DNA of 64,000 nt from Amycolatopsis rifamycinica (GCF_000695625.1 NZ_JMQI01000021.1:62001-126000), one strand, 5' to 3'; positions 51,762-60,992 are shown, counted from the first letter of the stretch. Made by a program: numbers and translations. Notes: generated by a model not told the origin, from the sequence alone.

Positions 51762-52748
51762 TCAAGCCAGCTCTGGCACCCTCTCACCGGCGGGCGGCGG
51801 GCCCGGTGGGGTGCCGTCGCCGAAGGGGCGGCCGCCCAGGTTCTCGCGGCCGTGGGGGGTCAGCCAGCCCGCGGTGTCCGGGCCCAGGGGGATGATGCCT
51901 GTCGGGTTCACGTTCTTGTGCACCACGTAGTAGTGCTCCTTGATCTGCGCGAAGTCGATCGTGTCGCCGAAGCCCGGTGTCTGGAACAGGTCGCGGGTGT
52001 ACGCCCACAGCACCGGGAGCTCGGTCAGCTTCTGCCGGTTGCATTTGAAGTGACCGTGGTACACCGCGTCGAACCGGACCAGCGTGGTGAACAGCCGGAT
52101 GTCGGCCTCGGTGATCGTGTCGCCGACCAGGTACCGCTGGTTCGCCAGCCGGTCGGACAGCCAGTCGAGGCAGGTGAACAACTTGCGGTACGAGTGCTCG
52201 TACGCCTCCTGGGACCGGGCGAACCCGCACTGGTACACCGCGTTGTTCACGTCCGTGAACACCTTCTGGGCCACGTCGTCGATCTCGTCGCGCAACTTCT
52301 CCGGGTACAGCTCCGGTGCTCCGGAACGGTGGTACGCCGTCCACTCGGTCGACATGTCCAGCGTCATCTGCGCGAAGTCGTTCGTGACGACCTGGCCGCT
52401 CGGGATGTCGACGAACGCCGGCACCGTGATGCCGCGCGGGTAGTCCGGGTCGCGCTTGAAAAACGCCTCCTGCAGGCGCTCGATGCCGAGGACAGGGTCG
52501 CGGCCGCCCGGGTCCAGGTCGAAGCTCCAGCTCCGCTCGTCGTGGACCGGGCCCGCGATGCCCATCGACAGGACCGGCTCGAGGCCCAGCAGCCGGCGGA
52601 CGATCACCGCCCGGTTCGCCCACGGGCAGGCCCGCGCCACCACCAGCCGGTAGCGGCCCGGCTCCACCGGCCAGCCGTCGCGGCCGTCGGCCGTGATGCG
52701 GTCCGGGAGGTAGTTCTGGTCGCGCTTGTACTCGCCCTTGTCGCTCAT
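51762..52748 (-). CDS. Glutathionyl-hydroquinone-reductase-like GST (Xi class)
   Basis: A 328-residue omega/Xi-class glutathione transferase. The catalytic Cys is in ARACPWANRAVI near residue 40, and the C-terminal helical domain (LSDRLANQRYLVGDTITEADIRLFTTLVRFD) is complete. The family reduces glutathionyl- (or, in actinobacteria, perhaps mycothiol-linked) hydroquinones. ATG 52748 overlaps the MarR stop (ATGA), forming a MarR-GST operon probably induced by quinones or electrophiles. Confidence 0.9.
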   Translation of the reverse strand: MSDKGEYKRDQNYLPDRITADGRDGWPVEPGRYRLVVARACPWANRAVIVRRLLGLEPVLSMGIAGPVHDERSWSFDLDPGGRDPVLGIERLQEAFFKRDPDYPRGITVPAFVDIPSGQVVTNDFAQMTLDMSTEWTAYHRSGAPELYPEKLRDEIDDVAQKVFTDVNNAVYQCGFARSQEAYEHSYRKLFTCLDWLSDRLANQRYLVGDTITEADIRLFTTLVRFDAVYHGHFKCNRQKLTELPVLWAYTRDLFQTPGFGDTIDFAQIKEHYYVVHKNVNPTGIIPLGPDTAGWLTPHGRENLGGRPFGDGTPPGPPPAGERVPELA

Positions 52749-53233
52749 CGGCGTCCTCCGCAGTCGTCGGTCGGGGGCGTGGCCTCCAGGGCCGCGGCCA
52801 GCCGGGCCAGCACCGGCCCGGCCGTGCGGATGTCCTCGGCGCTCAGGTGGTCGAACACCGAAGCCCGCACGCGGGCGAGATGGCCCGGGTAGGCCGCCTC
52901 CAGTCTGGCGAACCCGGCCTCGGTCAGCACGGCGTTGGACGCGCGGCCGTCCTCGGCGCAGCGGCGCTTCTCGACCAGGCCGCGGCGCGTCAGGTCGTCG
53001 ACCACCCGGCTGATCCGGCTCAGCGACAGCCCGGTCGTCGCGGCCAGCGCCGAGATGCGGAGCAGGTGGTCCGGCGCCTCGGACAGCGCGACCAGCACCC
53101 CGTAGTCGGTGATCGCGAGGCCCGTCTCGGGCAGGAACTGGTCCTCGAGCGCCCGCGGCAACGCCGTCATGATGCGCATCAGCGGCCGCCAGAAGGCGGT
53201 TTCCTCGAGGTCGAGCGCGGCGAGATCACCCAT
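52745..53233 (-). CDS. MarR family transcriptional regulator
   Basis: A 162-residue MarR regulator (LAITDYGVLVALSEAPDHLLRISALAATTGLSLSRISRVVDDLTRRGLVEKRRCAEDGRASN is the winged helix). ATG 53233 is preferred because homology begins shortly after it and the longer frame runs through the promoter region. It is the first gene of the MarR-GST operon and divergent from the YceI gene; TTGC/GCAA half-sites (53255-53266) in between are candidate operators. Confidence 0.88.
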   Translation of the reverse strand: MGDLAALDLEETAFWRPLMRIMTALPRALEDQFLPETGLAITDYGVLVALSEAPDHLLRISALAATTGLSLSRISRVVDDLTRRGLVEKRRCAEDGRASNAVLTEAGFARLEAAYPGHLARVRASVFDHLSAEDIRTAGPVLARLAAALEATPPTDDCGGRR

Positions 53234-53258
53234 ACCGGCGACTCTACCGAAAGCTTGC

Positions 53259-53286
53259 TTGCGCAACCAGCCAAAGTGAGTACAGT
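53259..53286 (+). promoter_or_regulatory. Promoter of the YceI gene
   Basis: TTGCGC (53259-53264), 16-base spacer, TACAGT (53281-53286). The TTGCGCAA palindrome overlapping the -35 could bind the divergent MarR protein. Confidence 0.55.
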
Positions 53287-53339
53287 GTCGTTGAACCCTC
53301 AATCACCGGGGGTGCCACCACGAGGAGAGAAGAACAGCG

Positions 53340-53897
53340 ATGACCAGCGCGACCACCTACCCCCAGCTGACCGGCGAATACACCCTCGACGCCGCCCACT
53401 CGCGGATCGGGTTCGTCGCCCGGCACGCCATGGTGACCAAGGTGCGCGGCAGCTTCAACGAGTTCACCGGCACCGCCACCATCGACGGCGACGCGCCGGA
53501 GAAGTCGAGCGTGCAGGTGACCATCCAGGCCCACAGCATCGACACCCGCAACGCCGACCGCGACGGGCACCTGAAGAGCAACGACTTCCTGTCGATGGAC
53601 GAGTACCCGCAGATCACCTTCGTCTCGACCGAGGTCAAGCAGACCGGCGACACCAGCTTCGACGTCACCGGCGACCTGACCATCAAGGACGTCACCCGTT
53701 CGGTGACCGTCCCGTTCGAGTTCGAGGGCTCGGCCAAGGACCCCTTCGGCAACGACCGGATCGGCTTCGAGGGCTCGACCACGATCAGCCGCAAGGACTA
53801 CGGCATCACCTGGAACGCCGCGCTCGAGACCGGCGGCGTGCTGGTGAGCGACAAGGTCACGCTGGAGTTCGAGATCTCCGCGATCAAGTCCGCCTGA
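53340..53897 (+). CDS. YceI family protein
   Basis: A 185-residue lipocalin-like YceI protein without a signal peptide (LTGEYTLDAAHSRIGFVARHAMVTKVRGSFNEFTG; DVTGDLTIKDVTRSVTVPFEFEG). The family binds polyisoprenoids or similar lipids. ATG 53340 has GAGGAGAG about 9 bases upstream. Divergent from the MarR-GST operon, which suggests a link to quinone/isoprenoid stress. A strong terminator follows. Confidence 0.92.
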   Translation: MTSATTYPQLTGEYTLDAAHSRIGFVARHAMVTKVRGSFNEFTGTATIDGDAPEKSSVQVTIQAHSIDTRNADRDGHLKSNDFLSMDEYPQITFVSTEVKQTGDTSFDVTGDLTIKDVTRSVTVPFEFEGSAKDPFGNDRIGFEGSTTISRKDYGITWNAALETGGVLVSDKVTLEFEISAIKSA

Positions 53898-53903
53898 CGC
53901 CCG

Positions 53904-53934
53904 GAGCGGGAACCGGCCTCGCCGGTTCCCGCTC
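53904..53934 (+). terminator. Terminator after the YceI gene
   Basis: Perfect 14-bp arms (GAGCGGGAACCGGC and GCCGGTTCCCGCTC) with a 3-base loop. Confidence 0.8.
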
Positions 53935-53979
53935 GCGGTCCGCTTTTATCCGCTGGCCGTGCCCGGGAGAATCACGGGT

Positions 53980-54588
53980 ATGTCCACGGTGACGCCGTTC
54001 GCGGTCCTCGCGATGATCGGCGCTGTGTCCGGCTCGGTCACGGCGTGGCTGCTCCTGCGCCGCGACCGTCCGGCGGAGGTGCTCACGCCGTCGGCGCCAC
54101 CGGAACCGGTGCCCGACGAGGTCGAGGCCCAGCTCCTGGCCGACGACTACTCCACCCGGCTGGCCGCGCTGGACTCCTTCGCCGAGTATGCCGACGGCCA
54201 CCCCGACCGCCGCCAGCAGTGCGTCGACGAGATCCTCGAGGAGTTCGAGTACGAGTGGCCGGACCAGCCGGCGTGGCAGGCCGAGCTGTGGCGCCGTCTG
54301 CTGCCCCACCTGCGTACCGGGTCGCCGCGGTTCTGGCCGGGGATGGACCTCGATTTCGACGATCTGGTGCTGTACGCGGTGGACCTGCGCGGCTGCGAAG
54401 TCCGCAAGGCGAGCTTCGCCGGGACGTACTTCGCCGGCCCCGTCGACTTCACGGGCGCCACGGCCGCCGCGTTCGACTTCACCGGGGCTCAGGTCCGGAC
54501 GGACGCGGACGTGGTCCGGACCTGGCCGCCGGGCTGGGCACCGGGCGAGCCCGAGCCGCCGCCGTGGGTCGAACTGCGCGAGACCTAG
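53980..54588 (+). CDS. Membrane-anchored pentapeptide-like protein
   Basis: A 202-residue protein with an N-terminal membrane helix (residues 5-25, PFAVLAMIGAVSGSVTAWLLL), a charged helical middle and a short pentapeptide-like segment near residues 125-170 (LDFDDLVLYAVDLRGCEVRKASFAGTYFAGPVDFTGATAAAFDFTGA). Function unknown; similar proteins are annotated as pentapeptide-repeat or membrane proteins. ATG 53980 directly follows ACGGGT with no evident ribosome site. The stop abuts the GH31 stop on the other strand. Confidence 0.75.
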   Translation: MSTVTPFAVLAMIGAVSGSVTAWLLLRRDRPAEVLTPSAPPEPVPDEVEAQLLADDYSTRLAALDSFAEYADGHPDRRQQCVDEILEEFEYEWPDQPAWQAELWRRLLPHLRTGSPRFWPGMDLDFDDLVLYAVDLRGCEVRKASFAGTYFAGPVDFTGATAAAFDFTGAQVRTDADVVRTWPPGWAPGEPEPPPWVELRET

Positions 54589-56592
54589 CTACTCCTCGCG
54601 GATCGGGAGGTCCGCCCCGTCGCGGAGGAACACCGGAATCCGCTCCGCCGGCGCCGGCGCCTCGACCCAGCCGCCACCGTCGTGCCGGGTGCCGGTCACC
54701 GCGTCCGTCCAGGTGGCTCCCGACGGCAGGTACACCCGCCGCGTGGTGACCCCCGGTTCCAGCACCGGCGCCACCAGCACGTCCGGGCCGAGCAGGAACT
54801 GGTCGTCGGCGTCCCAGGCCGCGGGGTCGGCCGGGAAGTCGACGAACACCGGCCGCATCGGGGGGATGCCCTGCTCGTGCGCCACCCGCATCTGCTCCAT
54901 CAGGTACGGCCGCAGGCGCTCCCGCAGCCGCAGGGACGCGGAGATCGACGCGAACGCCGTGTCCCCGAACGACCAGACCTCGTTCGGGCCGCCGGTCATC
55001 TCCGGCCCGAACGCCGGGCGCGGGTCGCGGAAGCCGTGCAGGCGGAACAGCGGGCAGAACACGCCGTAGGAGAACCACCGCACCATCAGCTCGCGGTACT
55101 CCGGCGACGACGGATCGCCGCCGTGGAAGCCGCCGATGTCCGTCGTCCACCAGGGGATCCCGGCCAGCGCCACGTTCAGCCCGGCCCGGACCTGCGCGCG
55201 CAGCGACGCCCACGTCGCCCCGACGTCGCCGGACCACAGTGCCGCCCCGAAGCGCTGGCTGCCCGCCCACGCCGAACGGGACAGCAGCACCACCTCGTCG
55301 TCGCCCTCGGCGCGGATGCCGTCGTGGAACGTCTGGGCGTTCGCCTGCGGGTAGAGGTTGAACACCTCCGCGCCCGGGCCGGCGTGGAAGCCGAGGTTGT
55401 GCGGGTGGCCGGGCTGGATCTCCGGCTCGTCGCCGTCGAGCCACCACGCGCGCACGCCCAGGTCGTAGTAGTTCTGCTTGACCTTGCTCCAGACGAACCG
55501 CCGCGCCTCCGGGTTGGTCGCGTCGTAGAACGCCACCGGCATCTCGACGCCGAACCCCTTGTCCTTCCACGGCGCGTGCGCCGGCACGCCGCTCTCGGCG
55601 GCGACCAGCAGGCCCTGCTCGTGCAGCTCGCGGTAGTTCTCCGAAAGCGGGCTGACCGACGGCCACACCGAGACCATCAGCTTGACGCCGAGGCTCTCGA
55701 GCTCGCGCACCAGCCCGGCCGGGTCCGGCCACTCGGCCGGGTCGAACCGCCAGTCGCCGAGGTGCGTCCAGTGGAAGAAGTCCGCCACGATCACCGACAG
55801 CGGCAACCCGCGTTCGTGGTACTCCCGCGCGACGGAAAGGAGCTCCTCCTGGGTGCGGTAGCGCAGCTTCGACTGCCAGAACCCGGCCGCCCACTCCGGC
55901 AGCATCGGCGCGTGCCCGGTCGCGTCGGCGTAGTGGCTCAGGATCTGGCGCGGGCCGTCGCCGGTGGTGATCCAGTAGTCGAGCTGACGCGCGTCGTCGG
56001 CGACCCAGCGGGTGCCGTTGGCCGCCAGCTCGACCCGGCCGACGGCGGGGCTGTTCCACAGGAACCCGTAGCCGCGGCTGGACAGCAGGAACGGCACCGA
56101 CACCTCGGCGTTGCGCTGCACCAGGTCGAGCACGAGGCCCTTCTGGTCGAGCCGGCCGTGCGTGTGCTGCCCGAGCCCGTAGAGCCGCTCGTCGTCGTAG
56201 GCGCTGAAGCGCTGTTCCAGCCGGCCGTAGCCGTTGCGCGAGGGCATGAACAGCCGGGCGCCGGGCCACCAGAAGTGGGCGCGCTGCTCGGCGAGCAGTT
56301 CCTCCCCGGTGTCCGTGCGGACGAACCGCAGCTGCGCGTCGATCCCGGTGTCGGTGTCGGCGATCTCGACGATCGCGGTGAGCGGGCCGTTGACCACCCG
56401 GCCGTGCCGCCCGTCGGCCTCGGCGGTGGCGGCGGACGGCTTGGCGGGCAGCAGCGCGCCCGGGACGTCGTCGAGGATGCGGTGCCGTCCGGCCCGCACG
56501 CGCAGGCTGCCGTCGCCCCACGGCTCGACGCGCAGCACTTCGTGCCGCACCCTGACCTCGAGCGAACGGCCGTCTTCGGTCGTGGCGATCAA
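54589..56592 (-). CDS. Glycoside hydrolase family 31 (alpha-xylosidase-like)
   Basis: A 667-residue GH31 enzyme. The nucleophile is D386 in WWLDGDEPE and the acid/base is D456 in WSGDVGATW; the DGDEP form with the FFHW motif (IVADFFHWTHLGDW) resembles bacterial alpha-xylosidases acting on xyloglucan or isoprimeverose, though alpha-glucosidase activity is possible. No signal peptide, so it works in the cytoplasm on imported oligosaccharides. It is the last gene of the minus-strand sugar operon, 9 bases after the permease stop. The length is normal for the family. Confidence 0.9.
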   Translation of the reverse strand: MIATTEDGRSLEVRVRHEVLRVEPWGDGSLRVRAGRHRILDDVPGALLPAKPSAATAEADGRHGRVVNGPLTAIVEIADTDTGIDAQLRFVRTDTGEELLAEQRAHFWWPGARLFMPSRNGYGRLEQRFSAYDDERLYGLGQHTHGRLDQKGLVLDLVQRNAEVSVPFLLSSRGYGFLWNSPAVGRVELAANGTRWVADDARQLDYWITTGDGPRQILSHYADATGHAPMLPEWAAGFWQSKLRYRTQEELLSVAREYHERGLPLSVIVADFFHWTHLGDWRFDPAEWPDPAGLVRELESLGVKLMVSVWPSVSPLSENYRELHEQGLLVAAESGVPAHAPWKDKGFGVEMPVAFYDATNPEARRFVWSKVKQNYYDLGVRAWWLDGDEPEIQPGHPHNLGFHAGPGAEVFNLYPQANAQTFHDGIRAEGDDEVVLLSRSAWAGSQRFGAALWSGDVGATWASLRAQVRAGLNVALAGIPWWTTDIGGFHGGDPSSPEYRELMVRWFSYGVFCPLFRLHGFRDPRPAFGPEMTGGPNEVWSFGDTAFASISASLRLRERLRPYLMEQMRVAHEQGIPPMRPVFVDFPADPAAWDADDQFLLGPDVLVAPVLEPGVTTRRVYLPSGATWTDAVTGTRHDGGGWVEAPAPAERIPVFLRDGADLPIREE

Positions 56593-56601
56593 GCGGACTC
56601 C

Positions 56602-57417
56602 TTAGTCTTTGACGGCGCCGCTGGTCAGCCCGGCGACGACGTAGCGCTGGGCGACCACCAGCAGGACGGCCGCGGGGATCGCGGCGAGGACGGCGGTGGC
56701 CATGATCCCGTTCCAGTCGGCGGACTGGTTGCCGACGAACCGGTAGATGCCCACGGTGATGGGCTCGAACGACTGCCCGGTGGTCAGGGTGACGGCGAAC
56801 AGGAAGTCCGCCCAGGCGAACAGGAACGAGAACAGACCGGCGGTGACGAGGGAGTTGCGGCTCACCGGCAGGATGATCGACGAGAACGTGCGCCAGTACC
56901 CGGCGCCGTCCACCCGGGACGCTTCGGTGAGCTCCTTCGGCACGGAGATCATGAACGCCCGCAGCAGGAGGACGGCGAACGGGATGGTCGCGGTGGAGTC
57001 GGCGAGCACCAGCCCCAGGTAGTTGTCGATCAGGCCGAGGTTGCTGAACACGGTGTAGAGCGCGTTGGCCATCACGATGCCCGGGATCATCTGCACGATG
57101 AGCAGCACGAACACCAGCGTCGGGCCACCGCGCACCTTGAGCTGCGCCAGCGCGTACGACGCGGGTGCCGCCACCAGCAGCGACACGAACACCGTGCCCA
57201 GCGCGACGACGACGCTGGAGAGCAGGTTCGGCCCTTGGGAAGCCACGGCCTTGCGGTATCCGTCCAGGGTGCCGCCGACGGGGAAGAACGCCGGGTCCGG
57301 GCGCAGCAGCGCGCCGCTGGGCTGCAGGGAGGCGTTGACCATCCAGTAGAGCGGGAACAGCAGCACCGCGACGATCAGCACGCCGGCCACCGTCCGCGGC
57401 CAGTTCGACGTCTTCAT
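56602..57417 (-). CDS. Carbohydrate ABC transporter permease (MalG type)
   Basis: A 271-residue permease with six hydrophobic helices and the EAA loop ELTEASRVDGAGYWRTFSSIILP that binds the ATPase. CUT1 family. ATG 57417 overlaps the partner permease stop (ATGA). No ATPase gene is in the operon, so it must share a multi-sugar ATPase such as MsiK encoded elsewhere. Confidence 0.92.
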   Translation of the reverse strand: MKTSNWPRTVAGVLIVAVLLFPLYWMVNASLQPSGALLRPDPAFFPVGGTLDGYRKAVASQGPNLLSSVVVALGTVFVSLLVAAPASYALAQLKVRGGPTLVFVLLIVQMIPGIVMANALYTVFSNLGLIDNYLGLVLADSTATIPFAVLLLRAFMISVPKELTEASRVDGAGYWRTFSSIILPVSRNSLVTAGLFSFLFAWADFLFAVTLTTGQSFEPITVGIYRFVGNQSADWNGIMATAVLAAIPAAVLLVVAQRYVVAGLTSGAVKD

Positions 57418-58352
57418 GCCGCCTCCGCCAGGGTCGCCTTCGCCGAGCGCAGGTACAGCAGCCCGAACAGCGTCGCCACCACGATGAGGACGTTGCCGAC
57501 CGCGGCGCCCTGCCCGAACGCGAAGTCCTGGAAGGACAGCCGGTAGGACCACGTGGTCAGCGTCTGCGTGGCGTTGGCCGGCCCGCCGCCGGTGACGACC
57601 ATGATCACGTCGAACACCTTGATCGTGTAGACCAGCCCGAGCATGAGCACGATCCCGGTGACCGGCCGCAGCAGCGGCCAGGTGACGTGCCGGAACCGCT
57701 GCCACGGGCCGGCGCCGTCCAGCGCCGCGGCCTCGTAGAGCGACGCCGGGATGGCGCGCAGCCCGCCGTGCAGGATGACCAGGTTGAACGGGATGCCGAT
57801 CCAGATGTTGGTCAGGATCACCGCCGGCAGCGCCCAGCTCGTGCTGCTCAGCCACGGCACCGCGTCGAAGCCCAGGAACCGCAGGCCCGCGTTGAGCACG
57901 CCGTGGTCCTGGTCGAACATCCACCGCCAGACCGCGCCGCTGACCACCAGCGGCAGCAGCCACGGCAGCAGGAGCAGCGACCGCAGCAGCGCGCTGCCGA
58001 GGAAGCGGCCGTTGAAGAACACCGCGAGCGCCAGGCCGATGCCGAACTGGAAGACGAGCGACCCGGCGGTGAACAGCACCGTGTTGAGGGCCGCGGTCGA
58101 GAACAGCGGGTTGGTCAGGACGGCGGAGTAGTTCGCGATGCCGACGAAGGGCGCTTCGCCGGTGTAGAACGACTTCACCGTGTAGTTCTGCGTGCTCATC
58201 ACCAGGTTCGCCACCAGGGGATAGCCGAAGAACACGATGATGTAGGCCAGGGCCGGCAGGAGGAACGCCCACGCGGCGAACCGGTTGTCCCGGCGGGACT
58301 TCCGGTTCGCGCGGGGGGCCGCCGACACCGTCGGCGCGGCGGCGAGCGTCAC
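57414..58352 (-). CDS. Carbohydrate ABC transporter permease (MalF type)
   Basis: A 312-residue CUT1 permease: helices start at WAFLLPALAYIIVFFGYPLVANL near residue 28, and the EAA loop is LYEAAALDGAGPWQRFRHVTWPLLRP. GTG 58352 overlaps the binding-protein stop (GTGA). It forms a heterodimer with the downstream permease. Confidence 0.92.
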   Translation of the reverse strand: MTLAAAPTVSAAPRANRKSRRDNRFAAWAFLLPALAYIIVFFGYPLVANLVMSTQNYTVKSFYTGEAPFVGIANYSAVLTNPLFSTAALNTVLFTAGSLVFQFGIGLALAVFFNGRFLGSALLRSLLLLPWLLPLVVSGAVWRWMFDQDHGVLNAGLRFLGFDAVPWLSSTSWALPAVILTNIWIGIPFNLVILHGGLRAIPASLYEAAALDGAGPWQRFRHVTWPLLRPVTGIVLMLGLVYTIKVFDVIMVVTGGGPANATQTLTTWSYRLSFQDFAFGQGAAVGNVLIVVATLFGLLYLRSAKATLAEAA

Positions 58353-59590
58353 GAGCCGCTCGCCTGCTGAGCGGCCTTGAGGGCCTGGTCGACCGGTGTC
58401 TTCCCGGTCAGCGCCGCCTGGAGCGCGTCGGCCAGGGCCTGCGAGACCTTCGGGTACTTCTCGCCGAGCTCGGCGGTGCGGGAGCGGGCGGTGCCGACCT
58501 CGTCGACGAACGCCTGCATCGCGGGCTGCTCGGTGCCGAACTTCTGCGCCGTGGCCGTCTTCGACGGGATGTAGGCGTGTGCCTTGCTCCACTCGAGCAT
58601 CGTCGGCTCGGACAGGATGCAGGAGAGCACCTTGCTGGCGGCCTGCTGGGCGGGCCCGCTGGTGACGGGCACGGTGCCGACTTCGCCGCCGAGGGCGACC
58701 ACCGGCTTGCCGCCGGCCTGCGGCACCGGGATCGGCACGACGCCGTAGTGCAGTGACTTCTGCTCGTCGAGCCGGGCGATGTTCCACGACCCGTTGATCA
58801 TCATCGCCGCGTTGCCGCCGACGAACTGGTCGGCGACGTCGTTCTGGTTCCAGGTCACCACGGACTTCGACGCCGAACCGGAGTTCACCAGGTCGGTGAC
58901 GTACTGCAGTGCCTGGACCGACTTCGGCGAGTCCACTTGCGACAGTTCGGCGCCGTTGCTCCAGAAGAACGGCAGGAACTGCCAGGTGCCCTCCTCGGAC
59001 GGGATGGCGGAGAAGGCGAGGCCGTACTTGCCGTCCTTGGTCAGCTTCGCCGCGGCGGCCTTGAGCTCGTCCCACGTCTTCGGCGGCTCGACGCCCGCGG
59101 CCTGCAGGAGGTCCTTGTTGTAGATCAGCGCGAGGCCGTTGACGCCGGGGGCGACGCCGTACACCTTGTCCTGGTAGGTCCCGGCCTTGACGATGCTCGG
59201 GTAGAAGCCGTCGGTGGTGATGCCGTAGTCGGTCAGCGGGGTCAGCGCGCCGGTGGCGGCGACCTGCTGCAGCGTCGGGTTGTCGGTGAAGAGCAGGTTC
59301 GGCAGGGTCTTGGAGCTGGCGCTCTGCAGCACCTTCGGCAGCATCTGGTTGGTCGGCACCTTCTGGCGCTCGATCTTGATCCCGGTCTGGGTGGCGCAGG
59401 TGTCGAGGATCTTCTGCCAGGCGGCGGAACCCTGCTCGTCGGCGTAGTAGTCGAGCTCGGTGATCGACGTGGCGGCCGGGGCGTCGACGCCGCCGGGCGC
59501 GGACGGGGCCGGGCTGGGGCTGCAGGCGGCCAGCAACGCGGCACTCGTGGCGCTCGCGGTCAGGACGAGGGCGCGACGGACTACGGTCAT
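58349..59590 (-). CDS. Sugar ABC transporter substrate-binding lipoprotein
   Basis: A 413-residue extracellular solute-binding protein (family 1). The signal peptide ends in LLAAC with lipidated Cys23. The mature fold shows ITELDYYADEQGSAAWQKIL and GVAPGVNGLALIYNKDLLQAAGVEPPKTWDEL, typical of oligosaccharide importers. The sugar is unknown; the neighbouring GH31 and GH3 genes suggest xylo- or gluco-oligosaccharides. First transporter gene of the operon, 36 bases after the LacI gene. Confidence 0.93.
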   Translation of the reverse strand: MTVVRRALVLTASATSAALLAACSPSPAPSAPGGVDAPAATSITELDYYADEQGSAAWQKILDTCATQTGIKIERQKVPTNQMLPKVLQSASSKTLPNLLFTDNPTLQQVAATGALTPLTDYGITTDGFYPSIVKAGTYQDKVYGVAPGVNGLALIYNKDLLQAAGVEPPKTWDELKAAAAKLTKDGKYGLAFSAIPSEEGTWQFLPFFWSNGAELSQVDSPKSVQALQYVTDLVNSGSASKSVVTWNQNDVADQFVGGNAAMMINGSWNIARLDEQKSLHYGVVPIPVPQAGGKPVVALGGEVGTVPVTSGPAQQAASKVLSCILSEPTMLEWSKAHAYIPSKTATAQKFGTEQPAMQAFVDEVGTARSRTAELGEKYPKVSQALADALQAALTGKTPVDQALKAAQQASGS

Positions 59591-59626
59591 GGTGATTCTC
59601 CTTCGGCGGCGGAGCAGAACCGGGGG

Positions 59627-60634
59627 CTAGGAGCGCGGCGCGGCGGTGCTTTCGCGCCGGGTGAGGCGAGGCCCGAGCAGCCGGACCTCCGGGGTGGTGT
59701 GGCCGGCGAGCCGGCGCATGGTCATTTCGACGGCCTGGGTGCCGACCTCCTCGGCCGGGATGGCCACGTTGGTCAGCGCGACGACGTGCTGCTCGGCCAT
59801 GCTGTCCGGGCACACGGCGATGACCGAGATGTCCTCGGGCACCCGCAGGCCGCGGTGGCGCAGGTCCGACAGCAGCCCGGGCAGCACGGCCTCGTTGTGC
59901 ACGACCAGGCCGGTCAGGCCGGGATCGGCGGCGAGCAGCTCGTCCAGGCAGGCGCTCACCGCTTCGTAGGAATGGGCGCACGCGTGCGAGGCCGCACGCA
60001 CGTCACGGCTCTTCGTGGCTTCGTCGAACCCTCGCAGGAACCGCGTCGCGTAGCTGGTACCGCGCCGGTAGACGGCGGGGGACGGGCCGATCAACGCGAT
60101 CGAGCGGTGGCCGAGGTCGGCCAGGTGCGCGACGCAGGCCGAAGCCGCCGCGGTGAAGTCGAGGTCCACGCAGCTGAGCCCGGCCGGGTGGTCGGGCACG
60201 CCGATGAGCACCACCGGCAGGTCGAGGGCCAGCAGCATCGGCACCCGAGGGTCGGCGGTTTCGACGTCCATCACCATCAGGGCGTCGGCGATGGCCGAGG
60301 ACGCCACCCGCTGCAGCGCGGCGGGTCCCTCGTCCTTGGTGAGCAGCAGCAGGTCGTGGTCGTGCGCGCGGGCCGCGGTGACCGCCGAGGCGACGAACTC
60401 CATCACGACGGCGACGTTGAGGTCCGTGCGCAGCGGCACGACCAGCGCGAGCACGTTGGTCTTGCTGCTGGCCAGCGCCCGCGCCCCGGCGTGCGGGTGG
60501 TAGCCGAGCTTGCGGATGCTCTCCTCGACCAGCCGCCGGGTCTTCGGCGAGATCGAGCGCTTGCCGCTGATCACGTACGACACCGTGCTGGGCGCGACCC
60601 CGGCCGCGTTGGCGACGTCGTTGATGGTGACCAC
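59627..60634 (-). CDS. LacI family transcriptional regulator
   Basis: A 335-residue LacI repressor: HTH TINDVANAAGVAPSTVSYVISGKRSISPKTRRLVEESIRKLGY at residues 3-46, then hinge helix (HAGARALASSKTN) and a periplasmic-binding-like sugar domain. GTG 60634 has AGGAGG 6 bases upstream. The gene heads the minus-strand operon and faces the GH3 gene; GTCGAA/TTCGAC sites and a TGGGAGCG-type palindrome in the gap are candidate operators. Likely releases DNA on binding a hemicellulose- or cello-oligosaccharide. Confidence 0.92.
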   Translation of the reverse strand: MVTINDVANAAGVAPSTVSYVISGKRSISPKTRRLVEESIRKLGYHPHAGARALASSKTNVLALVVPLRTDLNVAVVMEFVASAVTAARAHDHDLLLLTKDEGPAALQRVASSAIADALMVMDVETADPRVPMLLALDLPVVLIGVPDHPAGLSCVDLDFTAAASACVAHLADLGHRSIALIGPSPAVYRRGTSYATRFLRGFDEATKSRDVRAASHACAHSYEAVSACLDELLAADPGLTGLVVHNEAVLPGLLSDLRHRGLRVPEDISVIAVCPDSMAEQHVVALTNVAIPAEEVGTQAVEMTMRRLAGHTTPEVRLLGPRLTRRESTAAPRS

Positions 60635-60992
60635 GGGCGGCCTCCTGGGGACGGGGAGGGGAGAGGGCGGGCAGTGCGGTGTCGAAGCGCATCGACGATG
60701 GCACGAAGGTAAGTGACACCCGCCGGAAACACAAGCATCATTCGCCGTTTGCCGGTATTCGACGGGTATTCGACAACGGACGTCTTGGTCGAAATTGTCG
60801 AAGACCCCTGCTGAAGGGTCTTATCGCAGCTCAGCGGCGCGAAGACGGCGTCCGGCCGAGGCCTCTGGGAGCGTTCCCAGGAACTCTTGACCTCCTGCTC
60901 ACCCGGCTGTAATAGTCGTCGGGTTCCCCGCCGTTCGACGCGAATGTTCCGCGCCACGCCGTCGAAACGATTCGACGAATCGGAGGCCGTCC
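60635..60992. promoter_or_regulatory. LacI/GH3 divergent control region
   Basis: The 358-base gap contains GTCGAA-GCGC-ATCGAC (60681-60696) near the LacI start, two TTCGAC (60758, 60769) and two GTCGAA (60788, 60797) half-sites, a TGGGAGCG/TTCCCA palindrome (60866-60879), a candidate promoter TTGACC-N15-TGTAAT (60887-60913) for GH3, and GTCGAA-ACGA-TTCGAC (60961-60976) just before the GH3 ribosome site. The CGAA/TTCG arms match the type of site bound by BxlR, a LacI regulator of xylobiose uptake; TGGGAGCGCTCCCA is the CebR/CelR consensus, here with one mismatch. Confidence 0.65.
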
